DNA from: Nymphaea colorata
Lineage: Eukaryota > Streptophyta > Magnoliopsida > Nymphaeales > Nymphaeaceae
Length of the DNA: 64,000 nucleotides
NCBI RefSeq assembly: GCF_008831285.2
Contig: NC_045139.1
Span: forward strand, 17,776,354 to 17,840,353
Reading direction: 5' to 3'
In this document: piece by piece, positions 33,901 to 47,000 of the stretch
Layout: each line of letters begins with the position of its first letter
Numbering within the stretch: the first letter of the stretch is position 1
Translations under genes and position numbers: made by a program
Notes under the pieces: generated by a model
What the model was told of the DNA's origin: nothing
The model's input: the letters and a program-made list of their open reading frames with translations, nothing else
The model's database searches: none

Positions 33901-36900
33901 CATGACTTCTCAATTCTGCTTCTCTATTTGGCAACAGTATTTCCAGCTGCCTTTCTATGAGATTCAAAATTGATGTTGGTGTTAATACTTAATAACAGAG
34001 ATTTGACCAACCGTCTCGTTCAACCACCTAATCATATGCAGTCTTGTGCCAAAACATAATAAGAAATATGAAAGAACCAAAAGTGTTAAAATTTGTAATA
34101 ACATTTCCTTACAATGGCATGTATTCGTTACAGACTGGTTGGAGACCCAATTAATATAATATTTGATATCAATGAACTAAACAAAGTTCTAAACGCATCA
34201 GTTCGGCAGTGAGTCTAAGATGTTGAAAAGAAAATTAATAGATCTTGAATGAGATAGGTTTAAGCCTTTAACACTAAAATATTGCCATGCTGAGTTGAAG
34301 ATGGTGATGTTGGGTTGTGTGGCTTATAGTGCTTTAAGAAGCAGACCTGCTTGAGCAGATCGACTGCTATTTCTACTTGCCAAATATAGTGTAAAGTTTA
34401 TGAAATGAGCGGTTCTTATGTCAGAGATGACAGTAGAAAAGAAAGTTCTTGGGCAAGTAAACGGAAATGAAATATTTTACTTCTTTTTGTTGTATCAAAT
34501 CATCAAGAAAATGGATAGATTGCTCTCCACCTCTTCCTTTTCCTAGTAAAATGGCCTATAGTTACTAGTTCTTTTCTCACAGTTTCATCTTGAATAATAT
34601 GATATTTAAAAAGTGAAAAAGATTATAGTTCTACGCAAAAAGTAGTTAGGACCTTATACTGTTTACCATTCACATCAGGACTTGTCGTTGTTGCCTTTGG
34701 ACCGAGCTATGCTTATGTTCTCATCAGGCTACTATATGGGCGAAAGTGGAGTGATGGAGAAGCTTCGGTTGCCCTTGGTTACTATTGCTTTTATGTTCTT
34801 GTTCTAGCGGTGAATGGTTAGTATCTTTCTTCAAGTATTGGATTGTCTACCTTAGGTTTTCATGATTTGCACATCTTCTTATGTTTTCTAAGAAATTCTA
34901 TGATAAATATTTTGTTGCATGCATGCTTCTTTAACAAATTGAACTATTACCTCATTGGCAGCATATGCCGTAAAAAGGAACAGAAAGTCCTCATAAATGC
35001 TAAGTTTCTCATAAGCAGTGTATGTTAATAACTGGTGTGGCTTATTGCCTTTTAACATATGTATGCTTGCTCAGGCGTGCTTAACAACTTTGTATAGCTC
35101 CAGTGAGATTGTTTACTTTGAAATAAAAACGAAGTAATGTGCATTCTTAAATCTTAAAAAGTTGTGGAAACCTGATATTCTGCAAAAACAGCTTTAAATT
35201 ACAAGGAACCTCAAAGGTTTTTGGCCTTAACCTTCATTAATAGTTCTTACGAGACTGCTTTATAATGGTTAAAGTTTGTCTGAATTTGTGCAAATCTCAA
35301 AAGCATCTCGGTTACATGAATTCTTCAAAATAGTTGTTGTATCCTAGTTGACACGAATTGGGTGTGGGTGCGGCACTCAACAATTTGCTTCCTTTTTCAT
35401 TAAATCAATGTTAACCTCATAAATTGTGCCTTGTTAATTCTGTACATATATATATATATATATATATTATGCATGTGCGTATTCATCTTGCACCAAAGTT
35501 TTTCCAAAAAATGCTACACTTGCACCCACACTCTGCAGTTGAGTGAGATAGCTTACCAGTGATTCACTAATATTACCTTAAAAGTTAAAACAGCTGCATT
35601 TTGGATGGCCATGCACAATGTTTTTTAACAGATTTGATTCACGAAGCAGTCTGATCCCTGGATTATTTAGATGCTTAAAATGACAGACTGACTTTTTTAT
35701 CACACTCAGTGGTACCATTTCAAGTGGTATATAGGTAGGCAACATCTAGGTTACCCAGGTAGCCTGTTCTCAGTCTGGATCAAGTTTTACATCACTCTTT
35801 CAGATACACAAATGAAACATATTATCAATTTGGTTATCGCTAACTTGAGAAGACCTTCAAGGTTTATTATGTCTGGGGAGACTTACAACGTTACATAAAC
35901 CAATCATTCAAGTTATGTGGATAGTTCAAGAGTTTCTGTAGCTATTGATAGGGAGGGGAGAGAATTCTTGCTGGCACATCTGAAATCATGGTCTTCACAT
36001 TCTCTGGGAAGGTCTATATACAAAGTTCTTTACTTGGAAGAAATGATCTGCCATCTGTTGTTCTAATAGTTCCTTTGCATAATGATTTACCACCTTGTCA
36101 ACTTACATGAGCCATTGCGTTCTATCCAATGAAAGCTGCACTCTTGTGTGACCAAGTTGATTTTCTCTTGTGGTTCATATAACATTGCTAACCAACATGT
36201 ATTTGGTGTTGTTTTAGGAACATCGGAAGCATTTCTTCATGCTGTGGGATCCAAGCGTCAACTGGTGTGGTCAAATATGTCTTTGTTTCTATTTTCTGCC
36301 ATTTATATAACCTTAAATGTTTTATTAGTTCGATATGCTGGAGCAGTTGGGCTGATTGCTGCTAATTCATGTAGTATCCTTTTTCTCCAAACCGTTCCCC
36401 ATTCTTATTTCAGAATCATGCATCTGGACATATCTCACAGTAAACCTGATTTGATCAGCAATAATACCAAATGAATGTTTTAGTCAAAATTTTGGGATAA
36501 AACAATTGTTTGGAAATGGTTTATCTTCCAAATTTGGTCCTATTCCATAACATTAAGTGTTGTTTAACTACCACAGTACTTGGGCTGATGATATCAGTCA
36601 TGTCACTAATATTCTTCATACTGTTGTTTTCTGCTATCATAAAAGCCATGGATGCTGGCAGGGCATTCTCTATGTGGTCATAGAGGTAAGTTGCATTCAG
36701 CATCATGGACGCTGCGATCCTCATGTGTGGTGCACCTTAATCCAGAAAAATTTCTCAGCCATTTCATATTATAAGTCAAAATGACAAAATTGGCCGAGCT
36801 CGCATATCACTTGGTGTGATTGCTTGATCAGTGATCAATTCAGCTGAAATTTCAAATCTGTCCCAGCTGTCACTATTTGAACACATGCAGATACTGTTCT

Positions 36901-37780
36901 ATTTCTTCCAATGCAGATAAATTCTTATTTAACTCTATGTTTTGCAAGAAAAATCAAAGGTGGAGGCAAACCAAGGGCAGAGCTACAGGTTTCATCCCTT
37001 GCAATTTATTTTTCACCTTTTGATGCGATCAAAATTTCTTATGCCTTTAGAGTATTATCATCTTTGCCGAGTTTTAGTCTTTTAGCTAAAGAAAAGTTAC
37101 CTTTTTTTCCCCTTTCGAATTTTATGTTGCTTCTGACGTAGTAGATTGCCAGTGATCCCCTCAAGCATTTGATATTAGTGCGATCTTTTGTTATTCTTGT
37201 ATTGTGCTTGCTACTCTGCCCAGCACTCTTTTCTTAACTGCCTTCCAGATATGATGTTGAGGATCACTTACTCGGCAGTTTTTATGAAGCAATTTTTTAA
37301 GGTAGCAAGTTTATGCTTGGTTTTGCTCAGATCATTTGATATTCACATGCATTTTTTTGTTGCAGTTGTAACAATAACAATATTTACATTTAAACAGCGC
37401 TCTGCCTCTTTCTCTTTGCACCGATGCTTGCCCTCTGCTGGAGTTTGCTTGGTACTCCTTATGTCAGGCATCATCACACGTGTGTCTGAGAAGATTCTGC
37501 TAGATGCTGATCACTTCGTACCAACCATGCTTACCCATCTTCTTGTTGGTGTAGGATGTTTCTGCATATCTGCCTTTCTCATGTACCCACATCTTGTCTA
37601 TGAAGTCAATGAGTTTTCTATCCACTTTTATTCTGCTGAAATTAATCATAGCTGTTGGCGTTAGGAATAATGTCCTGCTGGTGTTGTTTCCTAAATTTGC
37701 CCCACAGATATCGATGTGAGAGGGATTTCATCAAGAAACTTCTTGAGCTGCATCAGATGAAAACTGGACATACCGACTGA
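24982..37780 (+). CDS. RFT1: RFT1-type lipid-linked oligosaccharide translocation protein
   Basis: Fourteen exons: 24982-25051, 25182-25261, 25803-25894, 26392-26552, 27923-28074, 29510-29646, 29781-29948, 30106-30176, 33198-33269, 34679-34816, 36218-36373, 37249-37301, 37398-37582, 37708-37780; 535 aa, close to animal RFT1. The N-terminus carries [17 protein letters not shown], followed by [52 protein letters not shown] and [16 protein letters not shown], all in the expected RFT1 order, within a multi-spanning ER membrane protein. Known role: N-glycosylation, needed for Man5GlcNAc2-PP-dolichol to be used on the lumenal side, though direct flippase activity is disputed. The frame is open upstream of 24982 but not conserved there. 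The intron 7 splice site is ambiguous (see finding). Introns reach 3 kb. Confidence 0.95.
26226..26287 (+). repeat. 27-bp tandem repeat in RFT1 intron 3
   Basis: The unit AAGATCATAACGGTAACAAC plus ATGCAT is followed by a near-identical copy (AAGATCATAACCTTAACAAC plus ATGCAT) and the start of a third. It lies just upstream of the exon 4 acceptor and is non-coding. Confidence 0.75.
31789..31900 (+). repeat. Purine-rich (GAA-type) tract in RFT1 intron 8
   Basis: A run of over 100 bases that is nearly all A and G on the plus strand. It creates an artefactual Lys/Glu-rich reading frame. It lies in the 3.0-kb intron 8 (30177-33197), which also carries a transposon remnant and a tandem duplication. 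Confidence 0.7.
32265..32560. mobile_element. Degraded relative of the 3.0-kb hAT element, in RFT1 intron 8
   Basis: The left part reads CACTATTGTATGTATCGTAT followed by GATACTGTGTATCATAGG, resembling the CAGTGTTGTACGTATTGTAC start of the element at 3033. It also shares a GATACACCAC motif and ends in AT-rich DNA with ATGATACAGCGTATC. The terminal repeats are worn and no target duplication is clear, so the borders are approximate. Confidence 0.5.
32681..33040 (+). repeat. 168-bp tandem duplication in RFT1 intron 8
   Basis: AGGTTGGTAGTGGATGTC occurs at 32681 and 32849, followed in both copies by CGGGAAAGTAA, ATACATGACCAGTTCACA and CATATGCCACAAGTTTCT. A partial third copy (CACATGCCACAAGTTTCTCC) follows at about 33000. 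The copies are highly similar, so this is a fairly recent local duplication. Confidence 0.9.
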
Positions 37781-39135
37781 AGCAAACGAGTGCAAACTAT
37801 TAATGCAGGAACTTCCCCATCCTCCTTTTACTGGGAAGCTGAAGTGCAGACTGTTACGGTGAGGACTCCTTCCCCCTTCTCTCCCACCCCAAAGGCACTG
37901 CTTTGCTTCTTTCCACATGCTGCATTATTTGTTGAGGGGCGATGGCTAATTCGCTTTATGCAGATCTAAATTGCCGTTGTTCTCATAGCAGTGCACTGAT
38001 ACCATCATTGGAGCACCAAAAAATTCTCACACAATTCTTTCCTCTAGTTTGTTGGTGAAATTCCATTTGATAATTAATTTTAAATGTTCAGCTCTGGTCT
38101 AGTCAGTAATAGTGAAGGCCCAGTTTTATGGAAGGATGTAATCTTTTCTTGGTTTTGCTTTGTCGGGGGTTTGGGGGAGGAGGGGAAAGGAGACTATGCT
38201 CTCTTTCTCTCTCTCACAGCCACACACACGGATGCCAGTGCACATGCATGTGTGTGTTTGTGCAAAGTCATAACCCACGCCCATTAACTTAAAAGGGTTC
38301 AGCTAGCATAATTACCAAAGAACTGTATCTTCATTTTCTTTTGTGCTACTACTGTTAGAACTAGGTGCTTTTTTGGGGGAAACATATGTCATCTTATGTA
38401 TTTCTAGATGAAAGGGGTAAAACTGTTGTTTTATACTAGATTCATATTTTTATTGACCGCCTTTCAAGTTCAAATCCAGTTTAAATTAGGATATACATTG
38501 AAAATTTTCATGAGTTTCACTAGCTAAATTTTGCTCAAGTCTCATATGAGCGGTCTTAAGAGGCTATGGCTTAAACGATCATTAGGAGGCTATGTTATGC
38601 ATTGAGCCATCATTAGGATTGTAGATGATGTCATTGATTTAGAGAAAATATTGGTCTCGCTATGCTATTGCAGAGGCGTAAAATTTTCCTCGCAAGTTAA
38701 TGCATTCAAAAAACTTAAATCTCATTTGCACATAGAACATATCGCTTAAAATTTTAAACGAGATACTGAAATTTCATTTGTACTAAGAACATCTCGCTTA
38801 AAAGTTTAAGCTGAAACTTAAATGTCATCTGTACGTGGGGCATCTCGCATAAAATGTTGAGCCACTCAAAGCAAGTTCCATCACGCGGCTCACCTTTTTC
38901 ATGATTTGATAAGCTAAAAGAAAATTGAATCTCGCACTTTCAAATTTATAACTGACTAAATTTTGCTAATGAGGGACACGTATGTCAGACTTTTGGGATT
39001 TGATTCGTGAAAAATGAAACTGAATGATCGGTAGTTCCATGTTTTTTCATGGGGAAACAAAAAGCCGCCGCTGAATATTTTTTTGTATGCAAAAAATAAT
39101 TTTTATAAATTTTTGTTAAAATAAAACATTGCTTC
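37781..39135. other. Intergenic downstream of RFT1
   Basis: The RFT1 3' UTR occupies the first few hundred bases; its end is not determinable. A CT/CA-rich stretch lies at about 38190-38230. Three imperfect tandem copies of a 52-bp unit run at 38711-38868. No coding exon is seen. Confidence 0.55.
38711..38868 (+). repeat. Three 52-bp imperfect tandem repeats
   Basis: Each unit has the order (A)AACTTAAAT/ACTGAAATT, CATTTGTAC or similar, AACATCTCGCTTAAAA or similar. Units begin at about 38711, 38763 and 38813. They are about 75-85% alike and AT-rich; function unknown. Confidence 0.75.
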
Positions 39136-39590
39136 AAAGCAAGTAGGCTTGGGTGTCCGGTCGGGCCACCACCTGGTACCCGGTCCGGTCGGGCCCAGGT
39201 CCAACCCGGGAAAACCGGGTCCCGGGCCTGATGGTGCGGCCTGGTCCGGCCCGTCCCTCATCCTCCGCTTCTCCTTCTTCCTCCTTCCCCCTCCCCTCTG
39301 CCTCTCCTTCTTCTCCCCCTCCGCCTCTCCTTCTTCCCCCCTTCTCCCCCTCCGCCTCTCCTTCTTCCCCCTTCCCCCCCTTCGCCTCTCCTTCTTCCTC
39401 CACCTCCTCCGCCTCTCTTTCTTCCCCCTTGGCCCCTTCCTTCCCTCTTCCACCTCCTCCGCCTCTCCTTCTTCATCTACCTCATTGGCCTCTCCTTCTT
39501 CCCCCTTCCCCACCTCCGCCTCTCCTTCTTCCTCCACCTCCTTCCCCTCTCCTTCTTCCCCCTTCCCCCCATTGGGCCCCTAAAAGCAAG
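39136..39590. mobile_element. hAT-type element, GGGCCGGGC family, with a pyrimidine minisatellite core
   Basis: The element is 39144-39582 (439 bp) between perfect 8-bp duplications AAAGCAAG (39136-39143 and 39583-39590). The left end is TAGGCTTGGGTGTCCGG with GC-rich CCGGTCGGGCC motifs like the copies at 6.5 and 14.8 kb. The right end on the other strand begins TAGGGGCCC. From about 39255 to 39568 the interior is an imperfect minisatellite built on CCTCTCCTTCTTCC-type units. Long open frames on both strands here are composition artefacts. Confidence 0.8.
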
Positions 39591-41000
39591 TGTAAAGAAC
39601 CATCAAGGGGCATGATATAGCTGATTGAGGTGCAGCTGTGTAGTTGAACTTCGCCGTTTAGTTCCAATGTGTGATGCTTTTTTGTGCCGTTAAAGAGGTG
39701 GAATGTGCTCCATTGAATTTAAGGTGTCCTGCTGCCCACCCATGCCTCAGTGCAGTCCATAACCTTGGAGGCTTGAGGAATGGTAGGCAACTTTGGGCTT
39801 CACAAGAGAGATGGATAATTTCTAGCTTATCTGGAAAGCAAGTGTAAGAAGGGAAAAAAATGCGAAAGTGACAACAGAAGGAAAATTCAAGTGCAGCTGC
39901 TTAAAAAAAGGCTTCTTGAAGATTTCATAAGAATCAGGCGGTATAAAAAATATCATGGCAGTCAAAATTAACTTTTATCAGCTGAACTCGTGGTAGTCAA
40001 ATATTGGCAATGAAGTAAATAGATAAAATCCCATCATCTGTCAGGTGAAAGTTCAGTTTAAGACTTTTAGATGACCCAGCAAAAAACTCAAACCCAATTG
40101 CGATTGCTGGGTAGCTAATCGAATTTGCCAGCACTACTGGTTTTCCCACCCTTGTTCTTTTCCTATTTTTAGTACACATATCTGAGTCTGCAACCGAATG
40201 ACTACTATCTGATTAATCAAAATTGGTAGCTCAACTGGACTAAGGGTTACGTTTAGTCCGGTGTGGTAAAAAGGTTCCTGACCAAATTGTTTCAAATGTT
40301 TCCAATTGCCCTTTGGGTGAATCGGTCAATTTATGTGTTAAGCTGGATCATTTATGAATTGAACAAAATTTCAAAATATAAATAAAATTACATAAGATAA
40401 TGAACACATAGAATGTTTTAAAATATTTAAAATAATTAAAAGTTCACTTCTGTCACTCTTGATTTTCTATCAAATCGAATTAGTTTATCACCGATTTGAT
40501 TGGACTTGGCCGATCAAGGGCGGTTCTGACAAGTGACAACAGTGATTTGATCTTAACTTGACCCATTTACATCTGTGTTGCAAACACTTTCGGCAACCCG
40601 TTGGATGGCAGATGGGACTCAGGGTGTATTGATGCAGATTATCATAATCTAAGTTTCATTAGTCGGATAGGATGAGGATTTTCTCACGGAATCTGATAAC
40701 CTCAAAAGTTTCAAATCTGGTCTTTTTGTTTTGTATGCCCAAATTCAAACCGATTGGGTAATGTCCAATTAGCCAACTCTAGTAATGGCTACAGCTGATC
40801 GGTACCCGATCCGTTAACATCCTATATGGACCTTAAACATGATCCCTGACCAAGTCCCGCTCCAGTTCCGAGACCCTCGGGTCCGAGGGCCAAATCCACC
40901 GCTGGTATAAGCGCACGAAGCCCCTGACACACCTTTGGCTTCATCGAGGAAAATTCGTTTGTCACCTCCTCGTTTACTTCCGGTGACGATCGAAGGACGT
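39591..41000. other. Intergenic upstream of EDA2
   Basis: No gene or clear repeat is recognised. The last 200 bp before the EDA2 start are richer in G and C and probably include its promoter and leader, without an obvious TATA box. Confidence 0.5.
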
Positions 41001-41095
41001 TGCGTGCACCAAGACATCCGAGAGATGACGCAGCGGTAGGAAGGAGAAGCAAGTTATATGTGGCTCGGCAGATCAATTCGGCAACTCCTCCGACA

Positions 41096-44000
41096 ATGGG
41101 CGCGGCCGGGTTCTCGTCGTCCTCTTTCTTCCTGTTATTCTTCTTGTTAGATCTTTTCTTCTTGCTGGGTGGCTTCACCAATGCATCCTTACTGGAATCC
41201 GTGATCGTTCGGCAGCAAGGCCTCCGCGCCAACTCTTACTTGACTCGCGACGAGCTTTGGTTCGACCAAACCCTCGACCACTTTTCTCCCTCGGTTAGCT
41301 GTCTCTTTCTCTGTGTGTGTGTGTGAGTGAGAGAGGGAGAGAGAGATCTCTATTTCCGGTTACTTCTCTTGCTCTTAATTTTTCTTCAATCTTTTGAGCC
41401 TCAGGTGTCCCAATCATCCATAAGACCTGGATGAGATTACACTACGTTGCTATGGGTAAATCCAGTATGCCGCCAATTATCTTTCTGTGAAGGGCGGGGG
41501 CTGCCAAGCATCTTGAAAGTTTGAAAGAAAATAAAGTTTGGAAATTAAGTCGTCTTTGTCCGTTTTACGAGTAAAACTATGAAAATTGAGCACCACGCTA
41601 CGAAGAAATAGAAAGCTTTTAAGAGAATACATTAATTGATCCAGTTTCTTTATTGTTTTGGTTCCATAGTTAAGCATAAATTTAATAACAGTTTGAGGTT
41701 CCTGAACTGTGAAAGTTCTGGAGAATTTGGTTTCTTGATTGTCTTCCGCTGGGATGTATCAATCTTGGCGGATGCCAATGAAAGTCTATCAGTCATCGTT
41801 GTTAACCAGCCACAATGCTTCTCTGTTGCTCCTGACAGCTTATCCAATTTTTTTTATGGATGCACAGGACCACCGCAAATTCCAGCAGCGTTATTATGAG
41901 TACCTTGATCACTTCCGTTCTCCAGATGGTCCTATATTCTTACACATCTGTGGCGAATCTGCGTGCAATGGCATTGTCAATGACTATATGAGTGTAAGTA
42001 TCTAGCAGTAGTTGCAGCACAATTTCTTTCTAGAATTGTTTGGTTATGTTTATTACTGGAAAATTTTGCATATGCAGAATCCATTCTACTGGTGTATTTC
42101 TATTTGAATTTGATAAATCAGTGATTACAAAAACCTGAAAAATGAGATAATCCATTGTCGAAAGTGTGATGAACTGTAGGATCCTTTTTCTATTTCTTTC
42201 TACAGCCTTGAACAAAAGGCTGGAGAAAAAGGATGTGAATTGGTTCCTAATTAGCCACTTAAAGGTCTTACTCATCTCTACTTCTGGGTTTCATCCTATC
42301 CCTCTAACAATGTTATTCTCAACTCACAATTTTTATCTAAATTTTGTAGAAACTCAAAAGCTAACTCCCAGAAAAATGGTAAAATTGTAGGCAACATAAT
42401 TGGGTTGAATGGGATGGATGGGGAAGTTAGAGTAAATTATGCTGGCCAATGAAATCCCAGTGAATTTCAAACATAATGGTGCATATGGAAAAGGAAAAAT
42501 AAGGAAGCTATCTATGTATAATAAAGTGACTTGAACTTGCTTCAGGTTTATAATTAGTTAATCTCAATCTTGTCTAGCTTATTTTCCATTTGTCTTTTAC
42601 TATTACGGAGACTTCTTCTCATCTTTTGATTACTATGTCTTGATACATGTTCTTCTTGAAAAAGAAGTCCATGGTGGATGTTTCTTTGGTTTTGCCGTCT
42701 GACACAGGTCAGGGCCTCATGCAATACGTAATCCCAGGATCATCTTGTACAAATGTCCTTGAGTTTGGATGTCATGATGAACGTCGATATCACTCAATAT
42801 GTGGCATTTTAATAATCTGAAGTTTGTGGGGTTGAAGCCTTTTGGTTTGGTTTGAAGGTAAATTACTTTGTGGTGTATCCAAACTGGTCATGGATCAGTA
42901 CAAGTTTGTCCCATGTAATGAATGGGAGCTTTTGCTAAGCTGAATTACTGTGCCTTTCACGAATCACTACCTAGACTTTTGGTGATTCTGAGTATTTTTT
43001 TATCCAGTCATCAGTTCAGCGTGCTTACAATGTGCTTTTATTTGTGCTCTGCTGCTATTAGAGTTTAAATCAGACAATTCAATTTCTTTTATTGACTTTT
43101 TAGTTCCTATTCTAACCTTCTAAACAGGTCCTGGCAAAGAAGTTTGGTGCTGCTTTGGTTACTCTTGAGCACAGATATTATGGAAAGAGTAGTCCATTCG
43201 AGACACTCTCCACAAATAATTTGAGATACCTTTCTTCAAAGCAGGCTCTTTTTGATTTGGCTGTCTTCCGTCAATATTATCAGGTGTATATCTAAAATCA
43301 CTTGTATGTAGCATGTTCCCCCAAAATTTTCTCTACAAAATTAAATAATAAAAGCATGTATATGATCTTTAGCTGATCTATTCATAATCAATAGGTAAGC
43401 CAACTTGCATCATTTATGTATGCTAAAAGCTGCTTTTTCTAATCCATTTCCTTGTGAATTCTGGCTTTCTCTAGAAGCTGTCATTAACTGAATTGTGCTA
43501 AAAGCTGCCTTTTCTAATTTCAAATCCATTTTCTGTCATTTACCTGCATCATGCCATTTTTTCTTATCTTTTGCTCAAGATAGAATATATTTGAATGCAA
43601 TGAAAGGAATGCGATATCAGGTTCTTCTTTCTGTTTCCTTCTTAAAAACAATAGGTATATGCTTCCTGAATTACATGAGAATAGTGACCTTGACATTGAT
43701 AAATTTGAAGACCCGGAAGTAGCACCAATAGAACTTACTGGTTATTTTTTAGAAAGTCACGAGTCATCAAACAGGCACTAGAATGAGATGGGAGCTATAG
43801 AAGCAAAATAACAACCTAAAAATTATCTTCTCAGTCACAATATTCCTCTATAATATGAAGCTGTTGAATTGGATTTTTTTTTTCATGTTTTATGACAACC
43901 AACACAAGCCTTTCTTGCAATTCTAGTTCGTTTATTATTGTCATTTATTTTTATTTCTTATGCTTTCTTAATTATTCTCTAGGAATCTGTGAACCTAAAG

Positions 44001-47000
44001 TACAATAAACAAGCTGGAGACAACCCTTGGTTTTTCTTTGGTGTGTCTTACTCTGGAGCATTGAGTGCCTGGTTCAGGCTGAAGTTTCCACACTTAACAT
44101 GCGGAAGCCTTGCTAGCTCTGGGGTTATACTTGCAGTATATAACTTCTCTGATTTTGACAAGCAGGTGAACAATTCTTACTGAGATGTGTGAAGCTTATG
44201 TCTTTTCCGTGGAAGTCATTAACTGTTTCCACTGAGTCAGTTAATTATGCAGGAGTTTCTTTTTTCATCTTTTAGTGCTTCACATTTTACCTTCAGACAT
44301 AAATTCTTCTTGTTTCTGTTCCAATTTTGCTTCTCTCTGCAGATTGGTGAGTCAGCTGGTGCAGAATGCAAACTTGCGCTTCAAGAAATTACACATCTTG
44401 TTGAACAACAGTTAGTGACCAATGAAAGTGCAATTAAACATATGTTTGGTGCATCTGAGGTACATGCTTAATTCATGCGTCATAGAAATTAAGTTTATAT
44501 TTTGGGATACAGGCTTCAAAGATCTAGTTTTTGGTTTGGTTTTAAGTTACTTATAGTAACTAAGCAAAATGGCATGAAGATATTCAATAACTGCCAAGTC
44601 TGCAGAATGTGTTTGGGGTGGTATCTTTTCTATGTTATATTTCATATTGTTTGCTTGTTTCATGTTAAATGCACCACACGTTAAACTTCTTAAGAATGAT
44701 ATTGATGACCATAAAAACTTATGAACTTGAAGCTATAAGTTTGTTGATTTTGTCCTTTTCATGCATATAGGCAATAGTTATTTTGCTAAGGCATATAGTT
44801 TGTTTCTTGCCAGATTTACATTGTGCTTTATTAGCTTATTTGCACTTGTGTAAATTTAGCTTGGCTTTTTGTAACCTTTTGTTAGATGTTCATGGGATCT
44901 GTAGCTTTTTGAAAACCTGTTTTAAATGTCCTTTTTGTTTGTCACAGTCCACATTTTTTTTTCTAATAAACAATATAATATATTTTTTCTGTGAATTGCA
45001 GCTGAGAAACAATGGTGATTTTCTGTACTTTCTGGCTGATGCTGCTGTTATAGCGGTATGCAATATTGATCCAATAAAGTAAACAGGAATTTGTAACATT
45101 TAATGCTTGCTCTCAGTTAAGTAACTTTTTTTTCCCTGAAATTCAGTTTCAGTACGGAAATCCTGACAGACTATGTTCTCCACTCTTAGATGCAAAGAAA
45201 CAAGGCAAAGATGTGGTGGTAAGCACTTGCCTTGGCGATTTAGAGTTGGATTATGTCTAATGTTTCCATTTTATGTTGATGATACTTTTCATTGCACTTG
45301 ACAGCAAGGAGTATAATGCATAAGTTAAATCTAGCACCAAGAATTATGTCCCTTATAATCAGTTCGCAAACCTGTGGATTGGACTTGGATTGGCTGACCT
45401 GTGAGTCCCGGCACAGTGAGTTGGCTTGGCAACTCTTCCGGGTCAGGTGATAAATTTTTATAATGCCTTCTTACTACAATTTCATAAACAAATTGAACAT
45501 AACTATGAAATAACAACTAAAACTTATAGCATAACGGAAAATTTTTAGCAACTGAAAGCATGTAAAATAAGAACTGAAAATTTGTAGCATACTATGACAA
45601 AATTTGAATCACATATTCCATACTTCGTTTTTTTTTTTTTTCTTTTTTCCTGCAACGCAGAAGGCATTTCCTAATAGGCTAAAACCCAAAGTCATTGAGT
45701 GGTGAGCAGGAAGGTGATTTCTTCTTCTTTTTTTTTTTTTGGGGGGGGGGGGGGGGTGGAGGGGAGAATCCTAAAAGCTCAAACCATAAAATTTTCTTCA
45801 GGAACCTGATTATGTCCTGGTGCCAACAAAGACAAGACAAAAATGTCAATAGAAGTTGCTGATAAATGGCTGTATCAGGATTGGACGAGTCACCACCAAT
45901 CTGCAGACTTACTCGCCAATTCAGACAATCCTAAACTGACTTTTCTGATATTTGGTTCTGAATGGATTAATATTGGAATGCTGGCCCAGGAATGTGCTGA
46001 TCCTGGCCGATTCCATGATTTTTTGAATTGACTCACTGGGTTTGCCAACTACAGTAATAATAGTCATGTCCCATATTGCCAGAATGCAGCTCATCTATTT
46101 TTGATTTTATTTTCTTTTAATCCTTCTGCTGCATTCAAATCATAGAAAGGGCCCACAGTCTTCCTCAAAAGTAATGGATATGGCTCAAGATAAAGGGATG
46201 CACTTCCTGCCCTTGTTGCAGCCATTGCACTGTTGCATGGTGCATGCTTCACATTCAGGCCATGCAGCAGATTTTCTTTGCTCAGGCTCCTCTCACAATT
46301 ATAGAGTTGAAGATATGAAACTGCCTTTGTTGATTGATCAAGAATGGAGAAAAAGGTAGGCAATAAAATGGTAGAGGATGTTGAAGAAGGAGAGGAAAAT
46401 GAAAACAAATAACAATACAACTAATCAATGGTAGTTTTTCAAGAAGACAACCAGATGTCAAGAATCAGTAGATAAATAAGGATAATGAGGAAATGCTTTA
46501 CTTTTACATCAGGACATGAAAGCTGACAAGGTATTATATTTCCACTTTCCTATTCAGGTATCTGATTAAGGGGCTTTGTTTAGCTTATCCATTCAAGAAG
46601 GAATTGCTAGCTCCCATTTATCCACACTGGGTCTTTATAATACTTAATCAAGGCCCTGATAAGTGATAAAGACAAATTGGAGTTGCCAATATTGATGAGC
46701 CTGATACAACACCAAATTGGAGTTGCCAACATTTTGGGCTATGTCACATGGGTGTGTGCAGGATGTGGCAAGTGAATACATCTATTATATAAGTAGTTTT
46801 ATTTGTCTATATTTTAAATTTTCTTTATCAAGGATACCTTAATCTCATACATAATTCAAAGCTTTATTAATTAAAATGGGGGGAGGAAAGAGAGAAGAGG
46901 GAAAAAGGTTATCCTCATCTAAGTCTGATGGATCGTGGAGTTTTACTTCTTGAGTTAATTCAGCTGTATTCTGTTCCCAGTTGTCTGAGTAGCTTTGCCA

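Noticed and set aside
39149-39667. Long overlapping reading frames on both strands (up to 155 codons)
   Set aside because: They are produced by the pyrimidine minisatellite inside the hAT-type element; the peptides are Pro/Ser or Gly/Glu/Arg low-complexity in all frames.
45380-46040. Patch in EDA2 intron 7 with repeated Gly/Trp/Asp-like codons
   Set aside because: No conserved protein in any frame and no clear inverted or direct terminal repeats; left as intron.
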